DNA of 64,000 nt, taken from contig SPDT01000002.1 in NCBI GenBank assembly GCA_008477525.1, positions 1,302,001 through 1,366,000 of the forward strand, written 5' to 3'. The notes under the pieces are model-generated. The model ran no database searches. It was not told the origin of the DNA and saw only the letters and a program-made list of their open reading frames with translations. Shown here piece after piece: positions 33,793-45,100 of the stretch. The position numbers were made by a program, and so were the translations under genes. The stretch's first letter is position 1, and each line of letters begins with the position of its first letter. This DNA comes from Hypomyces perniciosus (Eukaryota; Ascomycota; Sordariomycetes; Hypocreales; Hypocreaceae).

Positions 33793-35027
33793 GAAGACTG
33801 AGAGGTAGGGGCATACTGGTGTTTTTTTTTCTAAAAAATAAAGAAAAAAGATAGACTGAGTATATGTTAGTCTTGAAAACCGAAATGATTGATGGAAGCT
33901 TACGCTGTGATTGATGAAACTATTCTTCCGTTAGCTACTCCGTAAAAATCAAGAGATATATGAAATAACATATCCCACATCTAGCGAATGAGATAAAGGG
34001 TTTGAAGAAGAAGAAAAAGAGTACTTACCGCAGAGGGGGGATGGGGGTGCGGCGAAGAAAGTGGTGATGTGATGTTGGCTTGCCTGAGGAGAAAAGAAAA
34101 AGGGCAACCTTTCTAACATATCCAGACTTTGATCTGAGGAGTGATTGTGGGTGACAGGACTCGCGACGCGTTACACGCGTTACTACTGATTTTGTACCTA
34201 GGTACCAACTCGAAGATATCTCTCTGATGAAAATGGACGCAAGTACTTTCCCATTACCTAGTAGTACCTGTGAGAGAGTGTTGATCCATGATGGCCTGTA
34301 ATATATCATGCCCTTATCCCTCCAACTAAGTAGATCCTATTACAGACAAGGTCTATAGTCTTTTCATAATTGCGAAATCATATTGGTTGCAAAGCCATTG
34401 ACTTCTCTGTTGGACCATATCTTTTGTGCGGTTATCCTCGAACATCTTTTCAGTCAAAGCTATACACCGGCTACCAGGTACCTACATGTAGGTTTCTAGG
34501 TATTTGCAGTGAGGTACCTTGGTAGGTAGTATTACCTATGCCTTAGGCATCTCTGAAACGATCTTCTCTCCTCGCCATGGTTAATTATCTGTCCAGCACG
34601 TTTGAAGAGTCCATTGGGTGGTTCGGACTTTTTGGAAATTTTGACCCAAAGGAAACCTGAATTCAAAGTCAACGGAACGTCATTCATGTAGCAAGCGGGT
34701 TGATGGACTTGAATTTACTCTGCATAATCGCCGTACTTGAGGGATCCCCTCTCCTTCCTTCCCTCCTCTTGACAAACGACGAAACAACGACTGAACAACG
34801 ACGAAACGACGTCCTGGCAAACAAATAAAGAAGAAGAATATTCAAATGGCGACACAAGCCCCCCTCCCCTTCTTTCTCTCCGCCTTCTCCCCTCATAGTT
34901 TGACAAGGCTAATGTTATTGAGGCAGTACTCGCTATCCTCGATGCCAGTCCCCGACGAAGTATATTATTCTCAACGCCGTTTCAACCAGGTATAGGCTGA
35001 ATGAAAGTTCAGTGCTGTGTACACAGA
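33793..35027. other. Intergenic region
   Basis: Nothing recognisable beyond short open frames. A cluster of GGTACCT/AGGTACC and TAGGTA words lies at about 34195-34205 and 34470-34540. No gene or RNA supported. Confidence 0.4.
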
Positions 35028-35759
35028 TCATGAATCGGCGGCGCTCGACGAAACCGCGATAGAATCGTCCGACGAGACTGTTGAAGAGATTGAGGCCTCG
35101 GCTTCCGTATTTTCAGCGGTTTTCGCTCCAAATCTGCTGTATAGTGCTCTCACACGAATCCATGTGCCTGGGGCGAGGTTGATAGGAGAATGGTAGGTCA
35201 CGCGATGGGTTAAACGCCTCTTCCACTGTAAGCTTCTAAAAGCAAGACAATAAAACATCTCCACAAGGGACAGCCAACAGCTTCTGTCTTCGGGACTCTC
35301 ATCTGATGCTGACCACACTTGGCTCAGAAGAACCCAATGTACTCTGCGTCCAGGTTTCACCCATACGCAATAGAAAAGCGGTTTGGTATTCCCAACGTGG
35401 TCTGTTTCATGCTGTTTGATACGGTGTCGAATCCTGTCGGCCTGTCCCACATATAGCTTATGCCACTTGTCGTCTCCGTCTTGTGTCATAATGCCAAGAT
35501 AATGACCAGACGTCAATGGCATTTGCATTCGGGGGACGGCAATCGATAGTAACTCGTCACGGGTGTTACCGTCGCCTTCAAGAATGTCGTCGGCAATGCA
35601 GGATTCCTGTCGCATCCGTGAGAACAACTCATTACCAGTATGCTTTTGAAGGAAGGCGGCGAAATACTCTCCTTGCGATGTAGTAACTGCTTTGCTCATA
35701 ACAATTTGCCAGATCTGAAAAAATCGGCCAGGGGATAACAATTGCTCGGGGGTCTCCAT
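35028..35759 (-). CDS. Hypothetical protein with GIY-YIG-like segment
   Basis: Intronless 243 aa frame; ATG 35759 is used because the six codons before it begin at a TTG. The middle resembles the GIY-YIG nuclease core: GHYLGIM at residues 85-91, KLYVGQA at 101-107, and the R-x-R-H-R-I-K-Q-H helix at 109-117, which would supply the catalytic Arg and His. The later conserved Glu is not assigned. The C-tail is Ser/Glu-rich and probably disordered. Stand-alone fungal proteins with such segments are of unknown function, and some lie near mobile DNA. The gene is isolated, about 2 kb from the start of the retrotransposon block. The nuclease reading is inference. Confidence 0.55.
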   Translation of the reverse strand: METPEQLLSPGRFFQIWQIVMSKAVTTSQGEYFAAFLQKHTGNELFSRMRQESCIADDILEGDGNTRDELLSIAVPRMQMPLTSGHYLGIMTQDGDDKWHKLYVGQADRIRHRIKQHETDHVGNTKPLFYCVWVKPGRRVHWVLLSQVWSASDESPEDRSCWLSLVEMFYCLAFRSLQWKRRLTHRVTYHSPINLAPGTWIRVRALYSRFGAKTAENTEAEASISSTVSSDDSIAVSSSAADS

Positions 35760-36795
35760 ATCGTCAGTTCGACACAATTAAACTCGGACAGGCAATTGAA
35801 TCGACTTGGAAATAATATTTGAAATATTCGCAAACTTTGAATGTAACTCTTTGGATTGTTTGAAGTCAATTGATGGGGGATACCATTATTCTAGACGATG
35901 GGCTGGAGTCGCTGGACATGCTCCTTCCTCAAGTGTGCTCCTTCCTCCTGTGTACTCCCTCCTCATGTGTGCTCCCTCCTTCCTCATCTTCGTGTGTTCC
36001 TTCTTTGTCTGCTACTGTTCGACCTGAGTGGCGCCCCATGGTACACAAATTATTAAAATTTAAATCTACGTGGTAAAAGCCAGACACTGGATCGTGAGAG
36101 CTGTTGCGTGGTGATTTTTATCAGCAACAACAGCCCTGGACTCATAGTGATATGGTAGTATTACGAACCAGTGCTTGTGATGGTATTGCTTATTAATGAT
36201 TGTCATACCGCTAGACCACCAGGCCTCATAGGCTGGAGAGCGATGGCATTGGAAAGTTCCAAGCAGAGAGTGAGGTGTTGAAAGACTTGGATAGTGGGGA
36301 CGTTTGTAGTGGTCACCAGTCAAAGAACCGTGATGGCGAGACCTACCATGCATGGCCAGCCCTCGCTAAATTTGAAGTTTGTTGGGAGGGATGTAGTACT
36401 TCGTAGAGGTATAGCGTTTATACCAATAGTATTTGTTAACCTGTTACTCCTCGTAACCTCTATGTAAAATCCGTACAGGAAGTTGAACCTCTAGCGTTAC
36501 TTGTTGTATGTCTAGTCTGGCGTGTCTGCGATTTCAGTCCCTTTTACATGTAGACGCAAAGTTCCAAGCACGTAAAGCATGAGTAGAATCAGTACTCGAG
36601 CTTGGGTTTGCTCATCCACTGTATGAGACGCATCATCAGGCAAGAAATCATCAACATTGCACCTAACCGGCCTGCAAAAGAGGCCGGAACTGGTTGGCAC
36701 CGTAGTTCAAGTTGATGGATCACGTGGATCACTCCCTCCATTCGCTTCATATTTCCTGGCAGGGCCGTTCTCTCTCAATAGTTCTAGGACTACAT
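35760..36795. other. Intergenic region left of the tRNA, includes one duplication copy
   Basis: No gene is supported. A minus-strand open frame of 62 codons (36512-36700) overlaps the left copy of the diverged duplication. A TACTTCGTA word is at 36395. Confidence 0.4.
36362..36655 (+). repeat. Left copy of a diverged direct duplication flanking tRNA-Pro
   Basis: Colinear matching blocks to the right copy: CTCGCTAAATTTGA at 36362-36375, AGTATTTGTTAACC near 36428, CGTGTCTGCG at 36521, and the CATCATCAGGCAAGAAA stretch ending about 36647. The blocks keep order and orientation but spacing differs, so the copies are old. Confidence 0.65.
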
Positions 36796-36887
36796 GGTCT
36801 GGTGGTCTAGTGGTATGATTCTCGCTTAGGGAGACACCCTACAGCACAGCTTGCGAGAGGTCCCGGGTTCAATCCCCGGCCAGACCC
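36796..36887 (+). tRNA. tRNA-Pro(AGG) with a 20-nt intron
   Basis: The acceptor stem GGTCTGG (36796-36802) pairs with CCAGACC (36880-36886), with discriminator C at 36887. The D-arm region TGGTCTAGTGGTA and the T-arm with GGTTCAATCC are present. The anticodon stem CTCGC (36821-36825) pairs with GCGAG (36853-36857); the loop holds anticodon AGG at 36828-36830. An intron at about 36832-36851 sits at the canonical place one base 3' of the anticodon. A T-rich terminator for RNA polymerase III follows at 36890-36900. Confidence 0.95.
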
Positions 36888-36888
36888 T

Positions 36889-36908
36889 TCTTTTTTTCTT
36901 TTTTCTTT
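36889..36908 (+). terminator. Pol III terminator T-tract
   Basis: A run of Ts broken by single C bases begins two bases after the tRNA 3' end, as expected for RNA polymerase III termination. Confidence 0.8.
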
Positions 36909-36985
36909 TACTCACCCACACATTCATTCGCTTAGTATGTCACCCGCTTGGGGAACGCGGGTGTTGCGCCTACCTGGTACCTACT

Positions 36986-37454
36986 CTCGCTAAATTTGAT
37001 GATTGCTATTATATGTATGTAGAAGAAGCATGACTTTCGCATCAACAGTATTTATTAACCATGTACTGCTACTGCATGATCTCCATGTCAATCAAGCCTT
37101 TCCCAAGTTGAGCAATATCTGTTCAAGAAGTTGGAGCAACTCCAGCTCCGCTTGTTGTAAGTCCATTGTAGAGTGCAAATCACGGTGACTATCATGTTAC
37201 CTGGTGCTGGAATCGTTACAATAGACCTATTTGGCTCCACAATAGCCCGCTCCCGCTCCCAACGATGATGAATAGAGCCGAGCCGAGGCAACGGCATCCC
37301 GACGTGTCTACGGTTTCACAGGCCCCCTTACATCTAGAGAGACGTCAGCATCTTAGTTAAACGCGTAAATAAGCCGCGGGATCAGTGCTCGCGGCCTCTC
37401 GATGTTACATCCACCGCATGGAACACGTCATCAGGCAAGAAACCTCCCTCAACG
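36986..37454 (+). repeat. Right copy of a diverged direct duplication flanking tRNA-Pro
   Basis: Matching blocks to the left copy: CTCGCTAAATTTGA at 36986-36999, AGTATTTATTAACC near 37047, CGTGTCTACGGTTTCA at about 37303, and CGTCATCAGGCAAGAAA ending at about 37443. It is longer than the left copy because of about 180 extra bases in its middle. On the minus strand both copies read FLPDD(A/V) in equivalent places, so the ancestor may have been coding. Confidence 0.65.
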
Positions 37455-37790
37455 TGACCGTATTTGTACGAGTTGCAGTTCAGGTCGTTGAGCAAGGAGG
37501 TGGTGTTTCATCGCGGTGGAAGTTGGAGTGTCCGGTCGGTATGCAAAGGCATCGAAACGGAACACGTCGCGACTCAGCATTATGGCGGCTCCCGCTGCGG
37601 TTTCGACCCGATTGCCGATTTCACTCATCGACCTTGAGAGCAACGGCTCCCTTGTTAATGCCCTTTTTGCACTGGTGTTGGTGTTTCAACAAGAAGCAGG
37701 GAAGATCTTCCCAGCTTCACGATCAAAATGTATGAATTTAAAAGCACAGACACGGCTTACCTTGCCATTATAGAAAGAAATAACGCTCCC
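37455..37790. other. Last normal-composition stretch before the A+T-rich block
   Basis: Short overlapping open frames exist on both strands (plus frame from 37579, minus frame 37449-37643), but none is recognisable. Composition changes abruptly near 37790. Confidence 0.35.
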
Positions 37791-38711
37791 AACAAATCAA
37801 TTAAATAAATTAAATAAATTAAATATTAGCTGTAAATAATTTTGAACGATTATTTATTTAAATATATTTGAAGAATTCTTTTATATATATATTCTTATAT
37901 TTTTTTAAAGTATATAATATTAAGAATTTATATAATAATAATAGCTTTAGTTTATAATGTTTTATATTAAATATTATTAAACTTTTTATATATTATTTTT
38001 ATATAGTCTTATTATTTTCTTATAATTAATTTTATATATTTTAATAGAAACCTTTAAAGCTTTTTTAAAAGAAATTTAAAAATAAAAATAAAAAGTTTTA
38101 ATATTATTTGTTTTTATTTTATAAATCTTTAATTATTTATTATATAATAATATAATACTTTTGTTTAATAAAATAATAAGATTTATTATTATTATAGTAA
38201 TAATAATATAATATTATTAATAAACATATAATATTATTAAAAAATAATTTTTTAATAGAAAATCTTTTATTTTTATATATAATTTATAAATTTATATAAA
38301 TACGTTAATGTTTTTTTAAATTTATAGTTTTTAATATATTTAATTAATTAAATTACACTTTAAATAAAGTTTAAAGTTTTTTGTAAAATTATATAAATTT
38401 AATACTATTCTTTTTTTAAAAAAATACTTATTAAAAAAGTTTATATATAAGTATTAATAAATTAATAAATATTTATAATATTAATTATTATTTTTGAAAG
38501 ATTTAAATAAAATATAAAAATATTATTAAATTTAAGTTTCTTAATAGTTAATAAAAAAGTTAAAGCTTTAGTAAATAAATATTTAAAAGGTAAGGTATTT
38601 ATAATTATATTCATATATTTTTGAAATAGGCTAGTTTATTTCTAAAAGTATAAATTTTATTTTAATAAATAAAAGGATTATTAGTACCTGTAATCTATGC
38701 CTATTTATTTC

Positions 38712-39370
38712 TGTCAGACCACAAATCCTGCAAAAGTGAAGCTCCACACAATCTGCGTAGATAAGTGACCTTATATGCTATGTGACAATTTCTTATATAG
38801 AATCACGGAGCACAAGGCAGAGGTAAATAAATGAGTGCCAACGTTCTGCGTGTAACTCCATCACGGGTCCCCCATGTATTTCTCGTATTATGACTATCCG
38901 ATAATGTCCCAATTATCCAAAAATGGATGGGTTAAAAGAAGGGAAAGAAAGAAGAGGCTGGCCTATAAGATCCTTCTTATTTGGAAACATCACCTCTAAT
39001 AAGAGAGCTAGAAGTATATGTCCAGATACAGGCAAGGGATCTGTATCTCCTCTTTCAATCCGCCCAATCAAACGCAGCAAGTGAAAACTTCTACATCCAC
39101 CATTGTCAACGCTACTCGCACTAATATCGCATTAATATAAAATTGTTCCAGCCTCTCTCGCTAGCATGGGGCTGGGTGAGTATGCGATAGGCGGGGTTGT
39201 AGAATCCTTGTATTTGGTTGCTAATGGAGGATTGTCGGTAAAGTACGATGGCGTACTTGAGATCTCGAGGAGAATTAGTTTAAGGTAGATTACCCGCCGC
39301 CTTTCTTGACCTTCTTCCCTTTATTTATAGTGGACGCGTATTGCGTGTTGTTATTGAGGGACCCTCTCTT
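38712..39370. mobile_element. Composition island, possible solo LTR or element fragment
   Basis: A near-normal-composition island begins TGTCAGACCAC, a plausible LTR start, and contains a TATAAGA word (about 38966). No terminal CA or target duplication could be fixed, and no reading frame is recognised. It shares no obvious sequence with the other LTRs here. Confidence 0.3.
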
Positions 39371-39898
39371 TATTTTTTTATTTTTTTTTATTACTATTTA
39401 CAACTACTTTATATCTAGGTATAATAGCCTTGTTTAGGCAATAGGTCGGTAAAAGCTAAAGGTCTAGACTTTATTTGCTATATTTCGCTAAATAAAGGAA
39501 AGTTTTAGTATATTTTTAATCTATATTTTATAGAGGGGGGCTATATAGGTTTACCTCTTTTACTAGCTTTTAAAAAGCTTTACTCCCTTTAAGTTTTAAT
39601 AGGTATATAATTAATCTTTTACCTTTTAATATTTTAAGGAGGAAGCTTTTTATTATATAATATTTAATAAAATACTTTAGCTTTTTAAAAGAGCTATATT
39701 TGCAATAAGATTATATTATAGCTAAAATAATTATAATAGCTTTAAAAGTCTTTATAATTAAACTTTTCTATTAATAGATAAAATAAAATAAATTAAAGGA
39801 GTTTTAATTTTAAAAGATTTATAAATACTTTTAAGCTTTATAGTTAATAACTTTTTAAGGCATTTACTTTTTAATATTTTTTTAAAGGGTTATTTTTT
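39371..39898. other. A+T-rich filler left of gag-protease copy A
   Basis: Highly A+T-rich sequence of unknown origin. It does not match the LTR sequence that precedes the other two gag-protease copies, so copy A is truncated or interrupted at its left edge near 39899. Confidence 0.4.
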
Positions 39899-41927
39899 CT
39901 AATAAATGCAATTATTAAAGATAATAACTTTTATTATTAATTCTATCTTTTTAATTAAATAATAAAGAAAAGCCTAATTTAATAAAAAAAATTAAACCTT
40001 TAAATAGGAAATATTAAAATAGACAGTTAAAAATTAAAACTTTAAATATAGCTTTACTATTAAGCTTTAAAAATAATAACCTATTTAACTGCTATTAAAT
40101 CAAAAACTTTAAATAATTTAATAATAAATAAAAGGATATTATTAAATATTAATAAAAATATATTAATTAATATTTTTAAATTAATATTACTTTTATAAAC
40201 AATTAATTAAATCTTTTTAATTAAATTTAAAAAGATTTGATATATTATAAATCTTTTAAAGGGAAATATATATTAACTATAATAAAAAAACTTTAATACT
40301 GTAATTAAAAGTTTTAATAACTTTATTTAATAGTATTAAAAAATTAATATAATACTTTTGATTAAGTTTAATAAATAATATAAAATAATTAACCTATTTT
40401 AAAAGGTATTATAGTTTTTTAATAATTTATATATATTAAATAAACTTTTTTAAAACTTTATAGTAAAGTTATTTATATTAAATTGTAAATATAGTAAAAC
40501 TATTAAATAAATAATAAAGGCTTTAAAGATAAAGGTTTTTTAAAAGTTTATTAATATTATAAAAATTTAAGTAATTAAGTTAATTTAATTTAATTTTATT
40601 AAATAATATTAACTTTACTAAACTATTTATAATAGGCTTTAAAAGGGCGCCTATTATAATACCTTTTATACTGCTTAAATAGGCTAGTATTAATAAAGCT
40701 ATTAATAGCAGTAATATTAATATTAATAGTAATAGTATTAATACTAGTAAAATAACTAAACTACTATTTTAATATTAACTAGTAATTTAATATAGTTAAA
40801 TATTATATATACTTTATTACTTTACCTTTAAGTTTTTTATAATAAATATATTATTAAAAGACTTTACTTTTATTATAAAAAAGCAGGCTATAGCTTTAAT
40901 AAATATAAAAAAAAAAAGTAATTTAATATATATTAAAGAAATCTATATTAAATATAAAATTAAAATTATTAAATTTAACTATATTAGCTATACTTTAACC
41001 TAGTAATATTTTAAAGTTAATAATAAAATAGCCTAGTAAAGTATAATAATTTAACCTTAATAGCGCGCTAATATTACTTATAATACTTAAATAACTTATA
41101 AATCTAAGCCTTAAATAATATACCCTTTTTAAATATTAATAAAAATTATAGTAATCGCGCTGCTTTATTAATTTTTAATTTATTTTAATTTAGTTAACTT
41201 TATTCATTAAAAACCTAAACGTAACTTATAAATTAAAGAAAAGATTAACTTTTATTCAAAGTTATAAATAAAGGTTAATTATAAATAAAACTATTATTTT
41301 AAAATAAATTTACTACTGTTTTTTTAATTAAAAACCTTTTAAATTTAAATTAATAAATAGTAAATCCTTATTAATATAAACTATATTATTTTTAATATAT
41401 AATATCTATATTAATATAAAAGCTTTAATAGATAGCGGCTATATACTTTAAGCTTTTATTAGCTATACTTTTATTAAGCCATTTAATATTATTATTTAAT
41501 AACTATTATTTATTAAAGACTTTTTATTTATTAATAAAAGTATAGCTAGCTTTATATAGGTTTTAATAGCAGTTAAAATAAAAAATAATTTTATTTAAGC
41601 TAATATAAAAAATATAGATTACTAGTAATTAATAGTTAAAAATACTTTAAATAAAGTAAAGCGTAATTTAATTAAATAAAGAACTATATTATATTAATAA
41701 CTATTAATTAAAAATACCTTAAAAGAAATAAACTATAATTTAATTAAAAAAAAAGCCTTTAAATTATATATTTTATAAATTTTAATACTAAATTAAGATT
41801 ATTGTATAACCTAAAAATATAGTAGAATTAATAATAAAGAAATATAAATATAAATAATTTTAAATTAAATATATATAAAGCTATTACCTGCCTTTATAAT
41901 CTATAGTTAATAATAAAAAGAAAAAGC
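39899..41927 (+). mobile_element. Gypsy family 1, copy A: gag-protease fragment
   Basis: It aligns by eye over its length with 49225-51185 and 51675-53940 (shared start AATAAATGCAATTATTAAA). The aspartic-protease signature ALIDSG is still readable with Asp-Ser-Gly encoded at 41431-41439. It lacks the about 200 bp segment that copies B and C contain next to a repeated AAGTATAGCTAG. Its right end stops exactly where the 41928 LTR starts, so that element inserted into it. All frames are broken by stops. Confidence 0.75.
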
Positions 41928-42189
41928 TGTCAGAGACCCTCTTTAGGGCAGATAGATCGGGCGAGGGGCTGCGACCTTAAGGAAGAGTAAAGGAGGTTAA
42001 AGAGCAGTTATTTAAAGGAGAGATAGATACTAATAAGCAGGTAATAAGCCAGAAACTAGTAGTTAGGTATAGCAGCAGTAGTTTACTGGTCTTTAAAGTT
42101 CTATATCTTTAGGGACTATAGTTGCGTTTATATATATATTCTAGCCTATATAATTTTATAAAAGCTCTAGAACTTTCAGTCTTTTAATA
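41928..42189 (-). mobile_element. 3' LTR of a minus-strand Gypsy element
   Basis: Read on the minus strand, a polypurine tract (AAAAAGGGGGG, at about 42194-42204) precedes a segment that starts TATTAAAAG (a RIP-altered TG) and ends CTCTGACA. On the plus strand the left border is TGTCAGAGACC at 41928. The 262 bp segment is richer in G+C at its 41930-42040 end than its surroundings. It abuts gag-protease copy A directly. Confidence 0.65.
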
Positions 42190-45100
42190 GGCTGCCCCCC
42201 TTTTTATAGTATTAACCTTAATACCAGCAAAGACCCTATATTTAACTAACTTTTTTCTGGCTTTTAATACTTTATTGCTATATTAAATAGTAATTATTTC
42301 CTATATAGATGCTTCTTTAAGCCCTAGACTTAAATACTTTAATGTATATTTAGTAGCTTAAAAAGTTTTTAACTTTATAGTTTAAAAGTATACTTTTATA
42401 TAATTAAATTTAAAGGGTAGTAGAGAAATCTTATATAATAAGCTAACCCTTTACTGCTAATATATAAGTAATTTACTTTATTTTTTTTCTTTTAATTTAC
42501 TACTATATATAAATATTATATATATTTTTACTTTACTTTTCTTTTTTTTTATAACTTTAATTCCTATTTAAATTTTTTTTTCCTTCTTTTCTTCCTTTTT
42601 ATTTCTCCTTTTTTTTACCCTCTCTCTTTTTATAAACGCTTTTTCTATAAATATTTTTTCCTTTTACTTTTTATTACTAGTTAACCTATTATATAATAGC
42701 AGTTCTCTTCTTTTAATTTAGCCTACTACTATAAATTCTCTTTTTCCTTTTGCGATAGATATCGCTGCTTTATAAGTTTCTATAGCTAATTTTTTACTAT
42801 AACTTTTTATTTAATACACTTATAGCCCAGTTTCAGAAAATAATAGTAATCCTGCAGTATCCGAGAAATTTAATATAGCGAGCCTGTTTTCGCTTATAGC
42901 TAATATTATCTCGATTACGTTTCTATTAAAACACCCTCCCTTTAAAATTGCTATGCCTTTGCCAGTAAAATACTGTAAAGCTGTTACTAATTTAACTTAA
43001 TAGGTATTTTTATATAGATATAACTATTAGCTACTGCTAACTTGCTATAAATGCCTTGCTTTATACTATTATTATTTTAACCTTTTAATTAAATAAAATA
43101 TAAAGTTAGGAAAAGAATCTCTTTAATACTATAATAATAAATATAAGTTTTATATAATTAAAAAGTAAAACTTTCTATATTAACTTATATTATATTAGCT
43201 GCTTTAAAAAATATTTTTATTTCTTAAACAATAAATTATATAATTTAATCGCTTATTAATTTATTAATACTGCTAAAGTATTAATTTAATATTCTTAAAA
43301 GTCCCCTATTAATAAAGTAAATGCTTTAATATTACTTGTTTATTATATAATAGCGGCTAATAACAATTTAATTTATAATAATATTATTATACATTTAATA
43401 TAAAAAGAACTTTATATTAATATAATAAAAGTTAGGCTTAGTTAAAGAGCGAAAAGAGAAAGAGTTTATAGTAAATAAGCAGTATTGCTGCTAAAACTTA
43501 AAGCGCTTAAACCTTTAAATTACTCTTAATTAGGTAAACTCTTTTACTATTATTACTGCTATTATATATACTTTTATTCTAATATATATTTCTTTATTTA
43601 TAATAGGCAGTTTTTAGCTAATTATTATATAATATATTAGTGTACTGAAATTCCTGTATTTCTTTAAGTATATTCTACTACTATAAAAGATTGCAATAAA
43701 GTGCTGTTTAAAGGTAAAGAGAATTAGCTGTTATTTAATAATAGTATTGCCGCTTATTTACTGCAAGATATATATTATTGTAAGTTTATTTTCTGTTTTT
43801 AATTAATTAATTAAAACTGCGCAATACCCTACTCCTTTTAACTTTATAACGCTTAATAATAATAGCTAGTTATTTACTAGCAAATCACTACTTATACTTT
43901 TAAATTAATTTAGTATTAATAAAATTACTTTTCTTTTACTAAATATTATTAATCTTTAAGTAGTTTTTTTATTTAATTAAATATAAGCGTTATATCCTTT
44001 TATACTTATAATTAATAATTTTCTTAACTTTAAATATCTCTTTAACGTTAAAAGGGTAATTTATTAGCTTAAAAGGTTCTCCTTTATAGCTATAATACAG
44101 CTTAAATTTATAATATTAAAAACATTATAAATTTTAATAAAAAATAAAAGATAAATTTAATATACTAATCTATTTATTTTAATTTAGTGTTTAATCTAGT
44201 AAAGACTAATATACTTTTTAGCGAGTTTTTTATTAAATTGCTAGAGTTTTAGGTATTTTATAGAAAGTAATATTTAATTGCCTGCAGTAAATTTCTTTTT
44301 AAATCAGTAGATATTATATTACTTTTTATATTCTTTTTAACTTTATTATAGTATTTATTTAGCTATTTTATAAATAGCTTAAAGCTCTTTTACTTTTATA
44401 ATAGTATTAATATAATATTTATAATAAATTAATTTATTATAATTTAAAGCATTAAGCTTATAGCTAAACAGTAAAAAAGCTAGTAAATAGCTAGTTATAG
44501 AATATTTAGTATTATTATATATAAACTAAATAAAAGATAAGTTTTGCAGTTAATTATTTTATTATTTACTGTAAAAAAATATAAATAATATTTTAAAGCT
44601 TAATTCTGCTATTTAATTTAATTATTAGTTTATAAATGAAAAGTAATATTAAATTGCTGTTTATAAGTAAATAAGTGATAGAAACTTTGCCAAAATCTAG
44701 ATTTAAATAATTAATCTCTATTAAAGACAATTCTTTATAGTATTCTAAAAATTAAATAAATATATTTTATAAAAAAGTCAGTGACTTTACTGCTTATAAT
44801 ATATATTATTTATAGGTATATATAAAGTATATTTTATATATCAATTAATAATAATAAAAATTATATTATAGAGGTATTTACTTTTATAGTTTAGGATTTC
44901 CGGTAAATCTATAATAAAATCTATAGAAATTTCTTTAAAAGGTTTTTCTAATATTAATAATAAAGTAAATTCACTATAAAGTTAATAAGTTTTTGCCTTT
45001 ATTATTTAATAAATATAATATATAAATATATAGCGTTTAATATGTTATTTAATATTTTGTTAATAATAGGTTAATATAATATATTTTAAAGTATAATTAA

